In this document: in pieces, positions 44,638-53,608 of the stretch | Layout: every line of letters starts with the position of its first letter | Numbering within the stretch: the stretch's first letter is position 1 | Source: Paraburkholderia sp. | GTDB taxonomy: Bacteria > Pseudomonadota > Gammaproteobacteria > Burkholderiales > Burkholderiaceae | Length of the DNA stretch: 64,000 nt | Direction: 5' to 3' | Assembly (NCBI GenBank): GCA_004322045.1 | Contig: SCRN01000022.1 | Span: 38,712 to 102,711 of the forward strand | Made by a program: the position numbers and the translations under genes | The notes under the pieces: model-generated | The model's database searches: none | Told to the model about the DNA's origin: nothing | What the model saw: only the letters and a program-made list of their open reading frames with translations

Positions 44638-46032
44638 TTGAGCACGTTGATCGTCTTACTGCCGCCGCGAGATCCCGCGGTGCCGTCACAAGAATGGCAA
44701 CTCCCCGAGATGCCGTTCGTGCTTCTCGACAAGAGCGGCCGCAAGGAACGCGCGGGGTTCGCGCGGCTCGCATTTTTGCCGCGCGCGTCGACGACGGTGC
44801 TGATCGTTGCCGCCCGCGATTTGTTGATGCTCGCGGCGACGCTGCCTCCCGTGAAGGGGCAGCGCTTGAAACAGGCCCTGCCCAATGTGGTCGAGGACTA
44901 CCTGATTCAGGACGCGCAGACCTGCCATATCGCGCTTGATCCGCAACCGCTCGGCGGCACGCGGCGCATGCTGGCCGTGATCGATCGCGGGTGGTTCCGC
45001 TTCATCGTCGAGGCCTTCAATGCGGCGGGGCACCGGAGCCTGCGCGCCGTGCCCGTGACGCGCTGCTTGCCGGCGCCGGTTGCGCACGCGCCGGAGCTCG
45101 AAGCGGCGCCGATCGACGACGATGCGGTTGCCGGCGGCGAGGCGAGCGGACAGGCGTCGCAACGCGAGCCGCTCGTCGCGGCCATCCTCGGCACCGTAGC
45201 GCAGACTGCGCCTGCGATTTTGGCCGATGCGGCGTTGGCGGTGAGCGCCGAGCCCGCGCTTGTCGACGACACCGAGCCGCGCGTGGAGTTGGCGCTCGCG
45301 CGCGGTGCGCACGGCGAAGGATTGGCCGTGCCGCTCTCGGCTCTCGGCACAACGCTTGCGGCGCTCGCAGGCGGCGCGGACGTGACGGTATACGAACTAA
45401 CCGAACTGCCGGGCGGCGAACCGACGCTCGCGGGCGAAGCGGTGCCCGCGCATGGGGTGCACGTGGGCGTTGCGCCGCTGGCGTTCGACACGCTGGCCCG
45501 TCACGCGCTCGCGTGCGATTTCGATTTATGCCAATTCGAGTTCGAATCGCGGCCGTGGCGGCTTGATCGTGCGACGCTGCGCCGGTTGCGTTTGCCGATC
45601 GCGCTCGCGGCAACTGCACTCGTTGTCGCCGTGATCGGCGCAAACGTGCAATGGATGATGCTCGCGCGCGAACGCGACGCGCTCACCGCACAGATGACGG
45701 AGCTGCTGTTGAATGCGTTCCCGAAGACGACCGTCGTGCTCGATCCGGCCACGCAAATGACGACGCAACTCGAGCACCTGCGTGTGGCGGCCGGCGAGCT
45801 TTCCCCCGACGATTTTCTGTCGCTGGCGGCGCGTCTTGATCGTTCGCTCGGCGCGGTCCCCGTGAACGGGATTGCAGCGCTCGACTATCACGACCGGCGC
45901 CTCGAGGTGCTGTTCAAGCCTGACGTCAAGCCCGACCCGGCGTTCACGCAGAGACTGGCGCAAAACGCGCTCACGGGCGAGATCGACACGAACACGGGCA
46001 AATGGGTCATTCGAAACGGGAGCGGCCAATGA
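44638..46032 (+). CDS. gspL: Type II secretion inner-membrane protein GspL
   Basis: A 464-residue bitopic protein linking the GspE ATPase to the membrane. Its cytoplasmic actin-like domain occupies residues about 1-320, including LPPVKGQRLKQALPNVVEDYLI. A helix (LPIALAATALVVAVIGANVQWMML) spans the membrane, and a periplasmic ferredoxin-like domain ends the chain. It starts at TTG 44638, chosen because AGGAGA lies at good spacing; TTG 44605 overlapping the gspK stop is an alternative. Alanine/glutamate-rich linker regions are unusually long. Confidence 0.9.
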   Translation: MSTLIVLLPPRDPAVPSQEWQLPEMPFVLLDKSGRKERAGFARLAFLPRASTTVLIVAARDLLMLAATLPPVKGQRLKQALPNVVEDYLIQDAQTCHIALDPQPLGGTRRMLAVIDRGWFRFIVEAFNAAGHRSLRAVPVTRCLPAPVAHAPELEAAPIDDDAVAGGEASGQASQREPLVAAILGTVAQTAPAILADAALAVSAEPALVDDTEPRVELALARGAHGEGLAVPLSALGTTLAALAGGADVTVYELTELPGGEPTLAGEAVPAHGVHVGVAPLAFDTLARHALACDFDLCQFEFESRPWRLDRATLRRLRLPIALAATALVVAVIGANVQWMMLARERDALTAQMTELLLNAFPKTTVVLDPATQMTTQLEHLRVAAGELSPDDFLSLAARLDRSLGAVPVNGIAALDYHDRRLEVLFKPDVKPDPAFTQRLAQNALTGEIDTNTGKWVIRNGSGQ

Positions 46033-46550
46033 ACCTCGGCGCATTGGGCGAAGTTTGGGCCGGCTTCTGGGAGCCGCGCACCGCCCGCGAAAAGCTGCTG
46101 CTGACATGGGGCGGCGTGGCCGTCGGTGTCGTCATCGCCTATTCGGTTCTGTGGGCGCCGGCGCAACAGGGGCGAGCGCATTTGCGCGAAACCCTGCCGG
46201 CGATGCAACGGAAGATCGCGCAGATGACAGCACAGGCCGACGAGGCGCGCGCGCTCGCGCCCGCTGCGCAGGGGGTCGCCCCGACAGGCGGCGCGCTGCG
46301 CGATGCGCTCGCGTCGTCGCTGACGCAGGCGGGCATCGCGACGACGCAAGTGCGCCTAACGGGCGAGGCCGTGCAAATCGAAGCGAAGAACGCATCGTTC
46401 CCGGCGTGGACGATGTGGCTCGACGACGTGCGCAAACAGTTCAAGGTGCGTGTGATCGAACAGCACGCGACGGCGCTCAAGGCCGATGGGCAGGTCGACC
46501 TTACTGCAACGCTGCAGCCGGCGACGGCGCCTGCGAGGTCGCCGCGATGA
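46029..46550 (+). CDS. gspM: Type II secretion inner-membrane protein GspM
   Basis: A 173-residue protein with one membrane segment (LLLTWGGVAVGVVIAYSVLW, about residues 24-45) followed by a coiled-coil-prone region and a small periplasmic domain (AVQIEAKNASFPAWTMWLDDVRKQ). GspM binds GspL in the platform. ATG overlaps the gspL stop codon. Sequence conservation in this family is low, so position in the operon and domain layout carry the assignment. Confidence 0.88.
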   Translation: MNLGALGEVWAGFWEPRTAREKLLLTWGGVAVGVVIAYSVLWAPAQQGRAHLRETLPAMQRKIAQMTAQADEARALAPAAQGVAPTGGALRDALASSLTQAGIATTQVRLTGEAVQIEAKNASFPAWTMWLDDVRKQFKVRVIEQHATALKADGQVDLTATLQPATAPARSPR

Positions 46551-46602
46551 GTGCGTCCTCGCTTGACTGCCGGGCGCGAGGTTGGGGTGCGCGAGGTGGC
46601 GT

Positions 46603-47382
46603 ATGAGTCTCGGATGGCGGCGCTTGCTCGCCGCTTTGCCGTGGTTCGTCATCGCACTGGTCTCATGCGGGGTGACGCTTCTGGCGATGATGCCGGCGGC
46701 CTGGATCACCCCGCAATTTGCGAAGGCATCGCAGGGGCACGTCAATTTGATCGATCCCTCGGGCTCCGTCTGGCAAGGCTCTGCCACGCTCGTGCTGGCG
46801 GCAGGTAGAGACGCTGGCGCGGGCACGTTGCTGCCGGGCCGGGTGCAGTGGCAAACGGCCTTTTGGCCGCTGTTGACGGGCCATTTGGACATGCGCATGC
46901 AGCACGTCCCCGCGATGCCCGAAGCGATCGAAGTAGCGGCCGGGCCGCGCTCGGCAACAGTCTCTGCCGGGGAAATCGCGGTACCGGCCGCGCTGCTCGG
47001 CGGTCTGGGCGCGCCGTTCAACACGCTAGACTTGCGCGGCGCCGTGCGCGTCGCCTGGACGCCGTGGCGGGTGCTCGGCGCGCGCGCATACGGGCAACTC
47101 GTGGTCACGCTGACGGACATGAGCTCGCGCGTGTCGCCCGTCAAACCGCTGGGCTCGTACCGTGTGGCGATTCAATCGCAAGGCGACGATTCGACGATCG
47201 ATTTGTCGACGTTGAACGGCCCGCTGATGCTGAGCGGGCACGGCACCGTCTCGGCCAATTCCACGTCGTTCCATGGACAAGCGAGCGCCGAGCCGCAAGC
47301 CCGCGAGAACCTGGCGGGGCTGTTGAACGTGCTCGGCCGCCCCAACGGCGACGGCACGATCGCGCTCGATTACTCGCGCTAG
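46603..47382 (+). CDS. gspN: Type II secretion protein GspN
   Basis: A 259-residue inner-membrane-anchored protein with an N-terminal helix (LLAALPWFVIALVSCGVTLLAMMPAAW) and a beta-rich periplasmic part in two repeats. The repeated pattern GSVWQGSATLVL ... GRVQWQT fits GspN. GspN is found in some type II systems only and is not essential in all. It ends the operon; the convergent nodT gene begins four bases beyond. Confidence 0.86.
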   Translation: MSLGWRRLLAALPWFVIALVSCGVTLLAMMPAAWITPQFAKASQGHVNLIDPSGSVWQGSATLVLAAGRDAGAGTLLPGRVQWQTAFWPLLTGHLDMRMQHVPAMPEAIEVAAGPRSATVSAGEIAVPAALLGGLGAPFNTLDLRGAVRVAWTPWRVLGARAYGQLVVTLTDMSSRVSPVKPLGSYRVAIQSQGDDSTIDLSTLNGPLMLSGHGTVSANSTSFHGQASAEPQARENLAGLLNVLGRPNGDGTIALDYSR

Positions 47383-47386
47383 CCGG

Positions 47387-48952
47387 TCAATCGTGCGCCG
47401 CGGCAGGTGCCGCAGCGGCTGCGTGCGCGCTCGCAGCGGGCGCGTTCTTCGAGCCCAAGTCGGCCGCAGTCGATGCCGCAGGCTGAGCCGGGACTGCCGC
47501 AGCCCCGGTTTCGCGGTCCATCTGCGCAAGCTCCCATCCGCCGCCTAACGCCTTCACTAGCCCGACCGAAGAAACCATCCGTTGCCCGGCGAGGTTCGCT
47601 AGCTTTTGCTCGGCTAGGAATGCCGTGGTCTGCGCGGTCAGCACATTGACGTAGCCCACAGTGCCGGCCTTGTATTCGTTCGTGACGATCGCGAGCGCCT
47701 GCTTGGCCGAATCGACCGCCTCTCGTTGCACGACGATCTCCTGCGCGAGAATGCGTTGCGACGCCAGCGCGTCCTCGACTTCCTGAAATGCGCCGAGCAC
47801 GGTCTGTCGATAGACGGCCACTTGCTGGTCATAGGCGGCGCGCGCAGCCTCTGTCTGTGCGCGTCGCAGCCCGCCGTCGAACAAGGTTGCGGCCAATTGC
47901 GGGCCGACCGTCCAGAAACGCGAGGGCAGCGTAAAGAGCTGCGACAGCACCGAACTCTGGAAACCGCCTTGAGCGGATAGCGTCAGCGATGGGAAGTAGG
48001 CCGACATGGCCACCCCGATTTGCTCGTTGGCTTGCGCCGCGCGACGCTCGGCCGCCGCAATGTCGGGCCGCCGCTCGAGCAGGGCCGACGGCACATCGAT
48101 CGGCACGGCGGGCGGCTGGGCATCGAGCGGGATGGCAGGCAGAGAGAAAGTCGATGCGCTTTGGCCCACCAGCGCGGCGATGGCATGCTCGTCCTGCGCG
48201 CGCACGACGCCGTTGTCGATCGCCGCAGCTTGCGCCGACTGCAATTGCGTTTGTGCCTGAATCACGTCCGAGCGCGCGGCCACCCCTTGCGCGTACTGGT
48301 TTTGCGTGAGTTTGAGCGATTGTGCATAGGCGGCGACGGTATCGTCGAGCAGCTTTTGCGTCGCATCGAGGGCACGCAATTGGAAGTAGGTTTGTGCGAG
48401 CGTCGCTTGCGCGGATAGGCGCGCGTTCGCGAGATCGGCCGCGGCGCCCTCCTGCCCGGCTTGCTGCGCCCCGACCGTGCGGCTTACCTTGCCCCAGAGG
48501 TCCGGCTCCCACGACGCATCGAGCGTAGTGTTGAAGCTGTTGCTTACGCGCGAAAGCGAATTGGTCGTTCCCCCAGCGCTCACGCCCGAGAGCCGCTGGC
48601 CAGAGCGCGACGCACTGGCCGACAGGCCGAGCGACGGAAAATACGCCGCGCGTGCTTCGCCCACGAGCGCGCGCGCTTGCCGGTAGGCTGCCGCAAACTG
48701 CGCGATCGTTTGATTGTTCGCGTTCAGTTGCTCGATCAACGCATTGAGCCGGGCGTCGCCGTAGATGGACCACCATGGTCCGCGGTCGGTCCGATCGGCG
48801 GGCTCGGCCACTTTCCAGCCAGCCGGCGTTTCCTTGTAGGCGGCAGGAGCGCTCGTGCTGGGCCGCCGATAATCGGGGCCTACGGCACATGCGGCGAGTG
48901 TGGCTGCCGTCGCCGCGATGGCGAGTGCGGTCGCGAAACGGACCGGCGGCAT
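47387..48952 (-). CDS. NodT-family outer-membrane efflux lipoprotein (TolC-like)
   Basis: A 521-residue outer-membrane factor. The signal peptide ends in a lipobox (ATLAACAVGPDYRRP, lipidated Cys near residue 22). Two OEP repeats follow (about residues 90-270 and 300-480), with the motif QAGQEGAAADLANARLSAQATLAQTYFQLR and its second copy RRAQTEAARAAYDQQVAVYRQTVLGAFQEVEDAL. These trimerise into a channel for tripartite pumps. The Ala-rich tail (residues about 495-521) is low-complexity. It is divergent from an EmrB-type MFS pump; no membrane-fusion protein gene lies between them. ATG 48952 was taken; 48988 would lengthen the signal. Confidence 0.88.
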   Translation of the reverse strand: MPPVRFATALAIAATAATLAACAVGPDYRRPSTSAPAAYKETPAGWKVAEPADRTDRGPWWSIYGDARLNALIEQLNANNQTIAQFAAAYRQARALVGEARAAYFPSLGLSASASRSGQRLSGVSAGGTTNSLSRVSNSFNTTLDASWEPDLWGKVSRTVGAQQAGQEGAAADLANARLSAQATLAQTYFQLRALDATQKLLDDTVAAYAQSLKLTQNQYAQGVAARSDVIQAQTQLQSAQAAAIDNGVVRAQDEHAIAALVGQSASTFSLPAIPLDAQPPAVPIDVPSALLERRPDIAAAERRAAQANEQIGVAMSAYFPSLTLSAQGGFQSSVLSQLFTLPSRFWTVGPQLAATLFDGGLRRAQTEAARAAYDQQVAVYRQTVLGAFQEVEDALASQRILAQEIVVQREAVDSAKQALAIVTNEYKAGTVGYVNVLTAQTTAFLAEQKLANLAGQRMVSSVGLVKALGGGWELAQMDRETGAAAVPAQPAASTAADLGSKNAPAASAHAAAAAPAAAHD

Positions 48953-49130
48953 GTGACGGAGAAAGGAGCGAGGGCAACGAAGCGGCATGCAGAGAGCAAG
49001 AGTCCCGTGTGATGCGCCCGATGGTAACGCAGGGCAGCAACGCACTGGGTTACGGCAAGTTACCGCTGTGACGCCCGCACCGCCCGCTCTGTGTAGATAC
49101 AAGCCTCAACCATCATTGCATAGAAAAATA

Positions 49131-49159
49131 TTGACACAGCAATCAATTTTGGCCATATT
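49131..49159 (+). promoter_or_regulatory. Probable sigma-70 promoter of the EmrB-type pump gene
   Basis: A perfect TTGACA -35 (49131-49136), 17 bp spacer, and CATATT as -10 (49154-49159, four of six). It sits 72 bp upstream of the ATG in an AT-richer stretch that separates the two divergent efflux genes. Confidence 0.6.
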
Positions 49160-49230
49160 GGCGCCGAACGCAAAAACACCAGGCAGGCGGGGGCGCGGCC
49201 GTGTCCCGTTCAACGATAAGGAGAATGCGC

Positions 49231-50793
49231 ATGGCGAACGCAGCTTCCGCGGCGGTCGAGCCGAAGGCGGGTCCTGCGCCGTTGCAGGGCGGCACATTGG
49301 CGCTGCTGACGATCGGTTTGGCCTTCGGCACGTTCATGGAGGTGCTCGACACCTCGATCGCGAACGTCGCCGTCCCGACCATCTCGGGCAGCCTTGGCGT
49401 TGCCACGAGCGATGGCACCTGGGTGATCTCGTCGTACTCTGTCGCGGCGGCGATCGCGGTGCCGCTGACGGGATGGCTCGCGCGGCGCGTGGGCGAGGTG
49501 CGGCTGTTCACGATGTCGGTGCTCGCTTTCACGATGGCTTCGGCGTTGTGCGGCCTCGCCGGAAATTTTCCGACTCTGATCGCTTTCCGGCTCTTGCAAG
49601 GGCTCGTGTCGGGGCCGATGGTGCCGCTTTCGCAGACCATCCTCATGCGCAGCTACCCTGCCGAAAAGCGCGGATTGGCGCTCGGGCTGTGGGCGATGAC
49701 GGTAATCGTTGCGCCCATCTTCGGCCCCGTGATGGGCGGCTGGATCACGGACAACTATTCATGGCCGTGGATCTTCTATATCAACTTGCCGATCGGCCTC
49801 ATCTCGGCTTCATCCGCCTACTTCCTGTTGCGCGGGCGCGAAACGCAGACGACGAAGCAACGGATCGATGCCGTCGGACTCGGGTTGCTCGTGATTGGCG
49901 TCTCTTGCCTGCAGATGATGCTCGATCTGGGCAAGGACCGCGACTGGTTCAACTCGAGCTTCATCGTCACCCTCGCGTTGATCGCCGTGGTGGCCTTGGC
50001 TTTCTTGCTGGCCTGGGAGGTGACGGAGAACACGCCTGTTATCGATCTGACGCTTTTCAAGGACCGCAATTTCGCCCTGGGCGCGCTGATCATCTTTCTG
50101 GGCTACATGACTTTCTTCGGGTCGGTCGTCATCTTTCCGCTCTGGCTGCAAACGGTGATGGGCTACACGGCGGGTCTGGCCGGATTGGCGACGGCGCCCG
50201 TCGGGCTGTTGGCGCTCGTCCTGTCGCCGATCATCGGGCGCAATCTGCATCGGCTCGATCTGCGCATGGTCGCGAGCTTCGCCTTCACGGTATTTGCCAT
50301 CGTGTCCGTATGGAACGGAACGTTTACGCTCGATGTGCCGTTCAATCACGTCATCTTGCCGCGGATCGTGCAGGGGATCGGCGTGGCCTGCTTCTTCGTG
50401 CCGATGACGACGATCACGCTATCGAGCATCCCCGACGAGCGCCTCGCCAGTGCCTCGGGACTGTCTAATTTCTTACGCACGCTTGCGGGCGCGATCGGCA
50501 CCGCGATCAGCACGACGTACTGGGAAAACGATGCGATCTACCATCACGCGGTGCTGGCCGAATCGGTCAGCCGCTATTCGGCCAGCACGACCGCCTATCA
50601 AAGCGCGCTCGGCACGCTCGGCCTCACGGGCGACAGCGTCAGCGCTCAATTGAACGCGCTCGTCACCCAGCAGGGCTACATGATGGCGACGAATGATTTC
50701 TTCCGCATTTCATGTGCGGCGTTCGTGCTGTTGGCCGTGCTCGTGTGGATCACCAAGCCCAAGCGCGGCGGCGGCCCCGCGATGGCGCACTGA
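49231..50793 (+). CDS. DHA2-family (EmrB/QacA) MFS drug efflux transporter
   Basis: A 520-residue MFS pump with fourteen predicted membrane helices. LDTSIANVAVPTISGSLG (motif D1) near residue 40 and the arginine-bearing loop GWLARRVGEVRLF are standard. GPVMGGWITDNYSWPWIFYINLPIG is the DHA2 motif C. It would export hydrophobic toxic compounds, working with an outer-membrane factor. AAGGAG stands eight bases before ATG 49231; longer GTG 49201 is less likely. The divergent nodT lipoprotein may be the outer-membrane partner, with the fusion protein elsewhere. Confidence 0.92.
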   Translation: MANAASAAVEPKAGPAPLQGGTLALLTIGLAFGTFMEVLDTSIANVAVPTISGSLGVATSDGTWVISSYSVAAAIAVPLTGWLARRVGEVRLFTMSVLAFTMASALCGLAGNFPTLIAFRLLQGLVSGPMVPLSQTILMRSYPAEKRGLALGLWAMTVIVAPIFGPVMGGWITDNYSWPWIFYINLPIGLISASSAYFLLRGRETQTTKQRIDAVGLGLLVIGVSCLQMMLDLGKDRDWFNSSFIVTLALIAVVALAFLLAWEVTENTPVIDLTLFKDRNFALGALIIFLGYMTFFGSVVIFPLWLQTVMGYTAGLAGLATAPVGLLALVLSPIIGRNLHRLDLRMVASFAFTVFAIVSVWNGTFTLDVPFNHVILPRIVQGIGVACFFVPMTTITLSSIPDERLASASGLSNFLRTLAGAIGTAISTTYWENDAIYHHAVLAESVSRYSASTTAYQSALGTLGLTGDSVSAQLNALVTQQGYMMATNDFFRISCAAFVLLAVLVWITKPKRGGGPAMAH

Positions 50794-50857
50794 CGCGGGG
50801 CCGGCGTCGCGTCAGTGCGCACTCGTTCGTTCGGCGTTCGGCGTCGCCCTTCGAAGG

Positions 50858-52474
50858 TCAGACGCTGAAGCGCTCCAGGGTGTAACTGCGATAGTCGTGG
50901 ACGAAATCGTCGAACGACGCGCTGGCGTCGCGCCGTTCGAGCTCGGCTTGCTCGGCGAGCGAGCGCTCGGCCAGCCGGTCGAATACCGCAACGGCTTCGC
51001 GCTCGAGCGGCCGTGCCCGAAAGTACTCGGCATGCGCTTCGCTTTGCGCGAGTCCAAACGCGAGGAAGCTCTGTCCGCGCTCGCGCATCGTGCGCAGCAC
51101 ACGCGCCGAAGGCGTCAAGTCGGGGTCGGCCAACTTTGCGCGCTGCGCCGTGACGGCCATGGCATAGTCGTTGCCGCCGCGCGCCGAATCGAGCGCGCGC
51201 GCTGCCGCTTCGATCCGATCCATCAGTTCGCCGGCCCAATCGCGCAGCGGAACCGCGCGCCCTTCGCGCATGAGTGCGAGGCCAGGCTTGCGGCCTTCCA
51301 GCGTGACGCTGCCGAAATTGGCGTTCGCTTCGGCATAGGCGGGCGGCAGCAAGGCGGGACTTTCATCGAGCGCGCAAACGAGGAGATATGCATCGAGAAA
51401 GCGAGCCGTCTCCACGCTGATGCCGCACGGCTCGAACGGGTCGATATCGAGGCAGCGCGCTTCCACGTATTGGATGCCCCGCGAGGCCAGCGCATGGAGC
51501 GGGCGCTCGCCGGGATCGGTCACGCGCTTGGGGCGAATCGTCGAATAGAACTCGTTCTCGATTTGCAGGACGTTCGTGTTGATCTGCACCCAGTGGCCGT
51601 CACGATGCGTGCCGAGCGCCTCGTACGGCGGATACGGCTCGCTCACGGCTCGCGCGAGCGCTTCCAAATACCCGGAGAGCGAGTCGTAGTTCGGTTGCAA
51701 CGCGGCTTGGGCCGTCGTGTTCGAGTAGCCGAGATCGCTCATGCGCAGGCTGGTGGCGTACGGGCGATACAGCGTCGTTTCGTCGAATGTTGCGAGCGAG
51801 TGCGGCCGGCCCCGCAAGAACGCGCGATCGAGCGCAGGCGAGGCGCCGAACAGGTACATCAGCAGCCAGTTCGTGCGCCGAAAATTGCGGATCAGGGCGA
51901 GGTAGCACGCCGATTGATAGTCGACGGCGCTAGCGCCGCTCGGGCGCTGCGCGTGCAGCAGCCGCCAAGCTTCCTCGCCTAGCGAGTAGTTGTAGTGAAT
52001 GCCGGCGATGCATTGCATCGTGCGGCCGTAGCGCAGCGCGAGACCATGGCGATAGACGTGCTTGAGCCGGCCGATGTTCGATGCCCCGTATTGCGCGATC
52101 GGGATCTCGTCGTCGGCGGGCAGGGAGCCCGGCATCGAGTTGTTCCAAAGCAGCTCGTCGTCGAGCTGCGCGTAGACGTAGCGATGCAGTTCGTCGAGCC
52201 GCGCAATCACTTGCTCGGGATTGGCCTCGGCGGGCGTGATGAGCTCGAGCAGCGCTTCGGAGTAGTCCGTCGTCAGCGAAGGGTGCGTTAGCGCCGAGCC
52301 CAACGCGCGCGGATGCGCGGTCATCGCGAGCGCCCCGTCGCGCATGACGCGCAAGCTCTCCTTCTCGATTCCGCGCAGGCTGCGGGCGAGCACGTCCCGC
52401 GCAGCCGGCGACGTCAACACCGATAGGCGCTGGGCAAATGCATCGGATTGAAGTGGCGTTTGGGTATCTGACAT
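50858..52474 (-). CDS. gshA: Glutamate-cysteine ligase GshA
   Basis: The first enzyme of glutathione synthesis: ATP-dependent joining of L-glutamate to L-cysteine. A 538-residue type 1 (enterobacterial class) ligase. GIEKESLRVMRDGALAMTAHP near residue 36, DYSEALLELITP (glutamate and metal binding), IAGIHYNYSLGEE and FYSTIRPKRV are family motifs. Start ATG 52474 gives MSDTQTPLQSDAF; upstream in-frame sequence lacks similarity. It is convergent with the EmrB gene. Confidence 0.95.
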   Translation of the reverse strand: MSDTQTPLQSDAFAQRLSVLTSPAARDVLARSLRGIEKESLRVMRDGALAMTAHPRALGSALTHPSLTTDYSEALLELITPAEANPEQVIARLDELHRYVYAQLDDELLWNNSMPGSLPADDEIPIAQYGASNIGRLKHVYRHGLALRYGRTMQCIAGIHYNYSLGEEAWRLLHAQRPSGASAVDYQSACYLALIRNFRRTNWLLMYLFGASPALDRAFLRGRPHSLATFDETTLYRPYATSLRMSDLGYSNTTAQAALQPNYDSLSGYLEALARAVSEPYPPYEALGTHRDGHWVQINTNVLQIENEFYSTIRPKRVTDPGERPLHALASRGIQYVEARCLDIDPFEPCGISVETARFLDAYLLVCALDESPALLPPAYAEANANFGSVTLEGRKPGLALMREGRAVPLRDWAGELMDRIEAAARALDSARGGNDYAMAVTAQRAKLADPDLTPSARVLRTMRERGQSFLAFGLAQSEAHAEYFRARPLEREAVAVFDRLAERSLAEQAELERRDASASFDDFVHDYRSYTLERFSV

Positions 52475-52675
52475 CGAAGCCGATCGGGCGAGCGCGCAGC
52501 TACTCTCGCGCGGCGCCGCGATGCAATCATTTTTGAGTAGCGGGCACTTTAACACCGTGCCGCGAACCTCGCTTGAAGCCAAGCCCAGCAAGGGCTCGGA
52601 CCGCAGCAAGGGCGGCTGGCGCGTTCCCGGGCAGGCGCCGCGCGCACCCGATCGGCCTGCGACGAACCGCTCAGG

Positions 52676-53608
52676 CTAACCGCCCCGGTTCGCCCCCGCG
52701 CGATCGGCGATCTCATTCCAAAGATGCATCGCCGCATAGGCACGCCAGGGGCGCCAAGCTTCGGTGCGCGCACGTTGCTGCGGGGCGCGCGAGAGCGCGG
52801 GATCGCGCGCCGCGATTGCCTGCATCAGCACGAGATCGGTGGCGGGAAAGGCGTCGACGTCGCGCCAGGCGCGCATCGCGATGTATTCGACGGTCCAAGG
52901 GCCGATGCCGGGCAGTGCGAGCAGCGTCGCACGCGCATCGGCCAGCGTGGCTGCGGATACGCGCCCCGCATGAATCGCGTCGATCGGCGCTTCGCCGCTC
53001 GCCACGGCTCGTGCGAGACCTTGCAGCGCGGCCACGCGCTTGCCGGGCATGCCGATTTGCGCGAGATCGGCATCGGCGAGCGCGGCCGGGGTTGGGAAGC
53101 GCCAAGCGGTGCCCGGATGCGGATGGTCGTCGATGCGTTCGCCCGCGCGTGCGACGACGCGGCCGATCAGGGTCGTCGCGGCTTTGACGCTGACCTGCTG
53201 GCCGACGATCGCGCGCACGACGAGTTCGAACGCGGACCACGCGCCGGGCAGGCGCAGCCCCGGCGCCGCAGCGACGAGCGGCGCCAGCCAGGGGTCGCGG
53301 CCAAGATGGGCACCGATGGCGGCGGGATCCGCATCGACGTCGAACATGGTCGCAACGTGCGGCGCAAGTGCCTGCGCGTGCCGGCTGACCGGTCCTTCGA
53401 CGGTCGCAACGAGGCGGCGCTTGCGCGGATGGCGTGCGACGACGAGGGTGCCGCTCGCGCCGTCCCAAGCGATGGCGCGGCGGTAGGTGCCCTCTTCCAC
53501 GGCTTCGACGCCCGGCGTTGCGCGTCCCGCGAAAAAGCGTAGGACGCGCGCCCAATCGTAAGGCGCTTTGAAGGCAAGCTCGAAGCTGACGGCCGGCGTG
53601 GCGCTCAA
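52676..53608 (-). CDS. alkA: DNA-3-methyladenine glycosylase II (AlkA)
   Basis: A 310-residue HhH-GPD glycosylase that removes alkylated bases from DNA. The N-terminal TBP-like domain contains LSATPAVSFELAFKAPYDWARVLRFF. The core has AIVGQQVSVKAATTLIGRVVARAG, the HhH LALPGIGPWTVEYIAMRAW and the catalytic Asp in DAFPATDLVLMQA. The start is TTG 53608, which overlaps the ada stop codon (TTGA), so the two repair genes are translationally coupled. Upstream in-frame sequence lies inside ada. Confidence 0.9.
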   Translation of the reverse strand: MSATPAVSFELAFKAPYDWARVLRFFAGRATPGVEAVEEGTYRRAIAWDGASGTLVVARHPRKRRLVATVEGPVSRHAQALAPHVATMFDVDADPAAIGAHLGRDPWLAPLVAAAPGLRLPGAWSAFELVVRAIVGQQVSVKAATTLIGRVVARAGERIDDHPHPGTAWRFPTPAALADADLAQIGMPGKRVAALQGLARAVASGEAPIDAIHAGRVSAATLADARATLLALPGIGPWTVEYIAMRAWRDVDAFPATDLVLMQAIAARDPALSRAPQQRARTEAWRPWRAYAAMHLWNEIADRAGANRGG

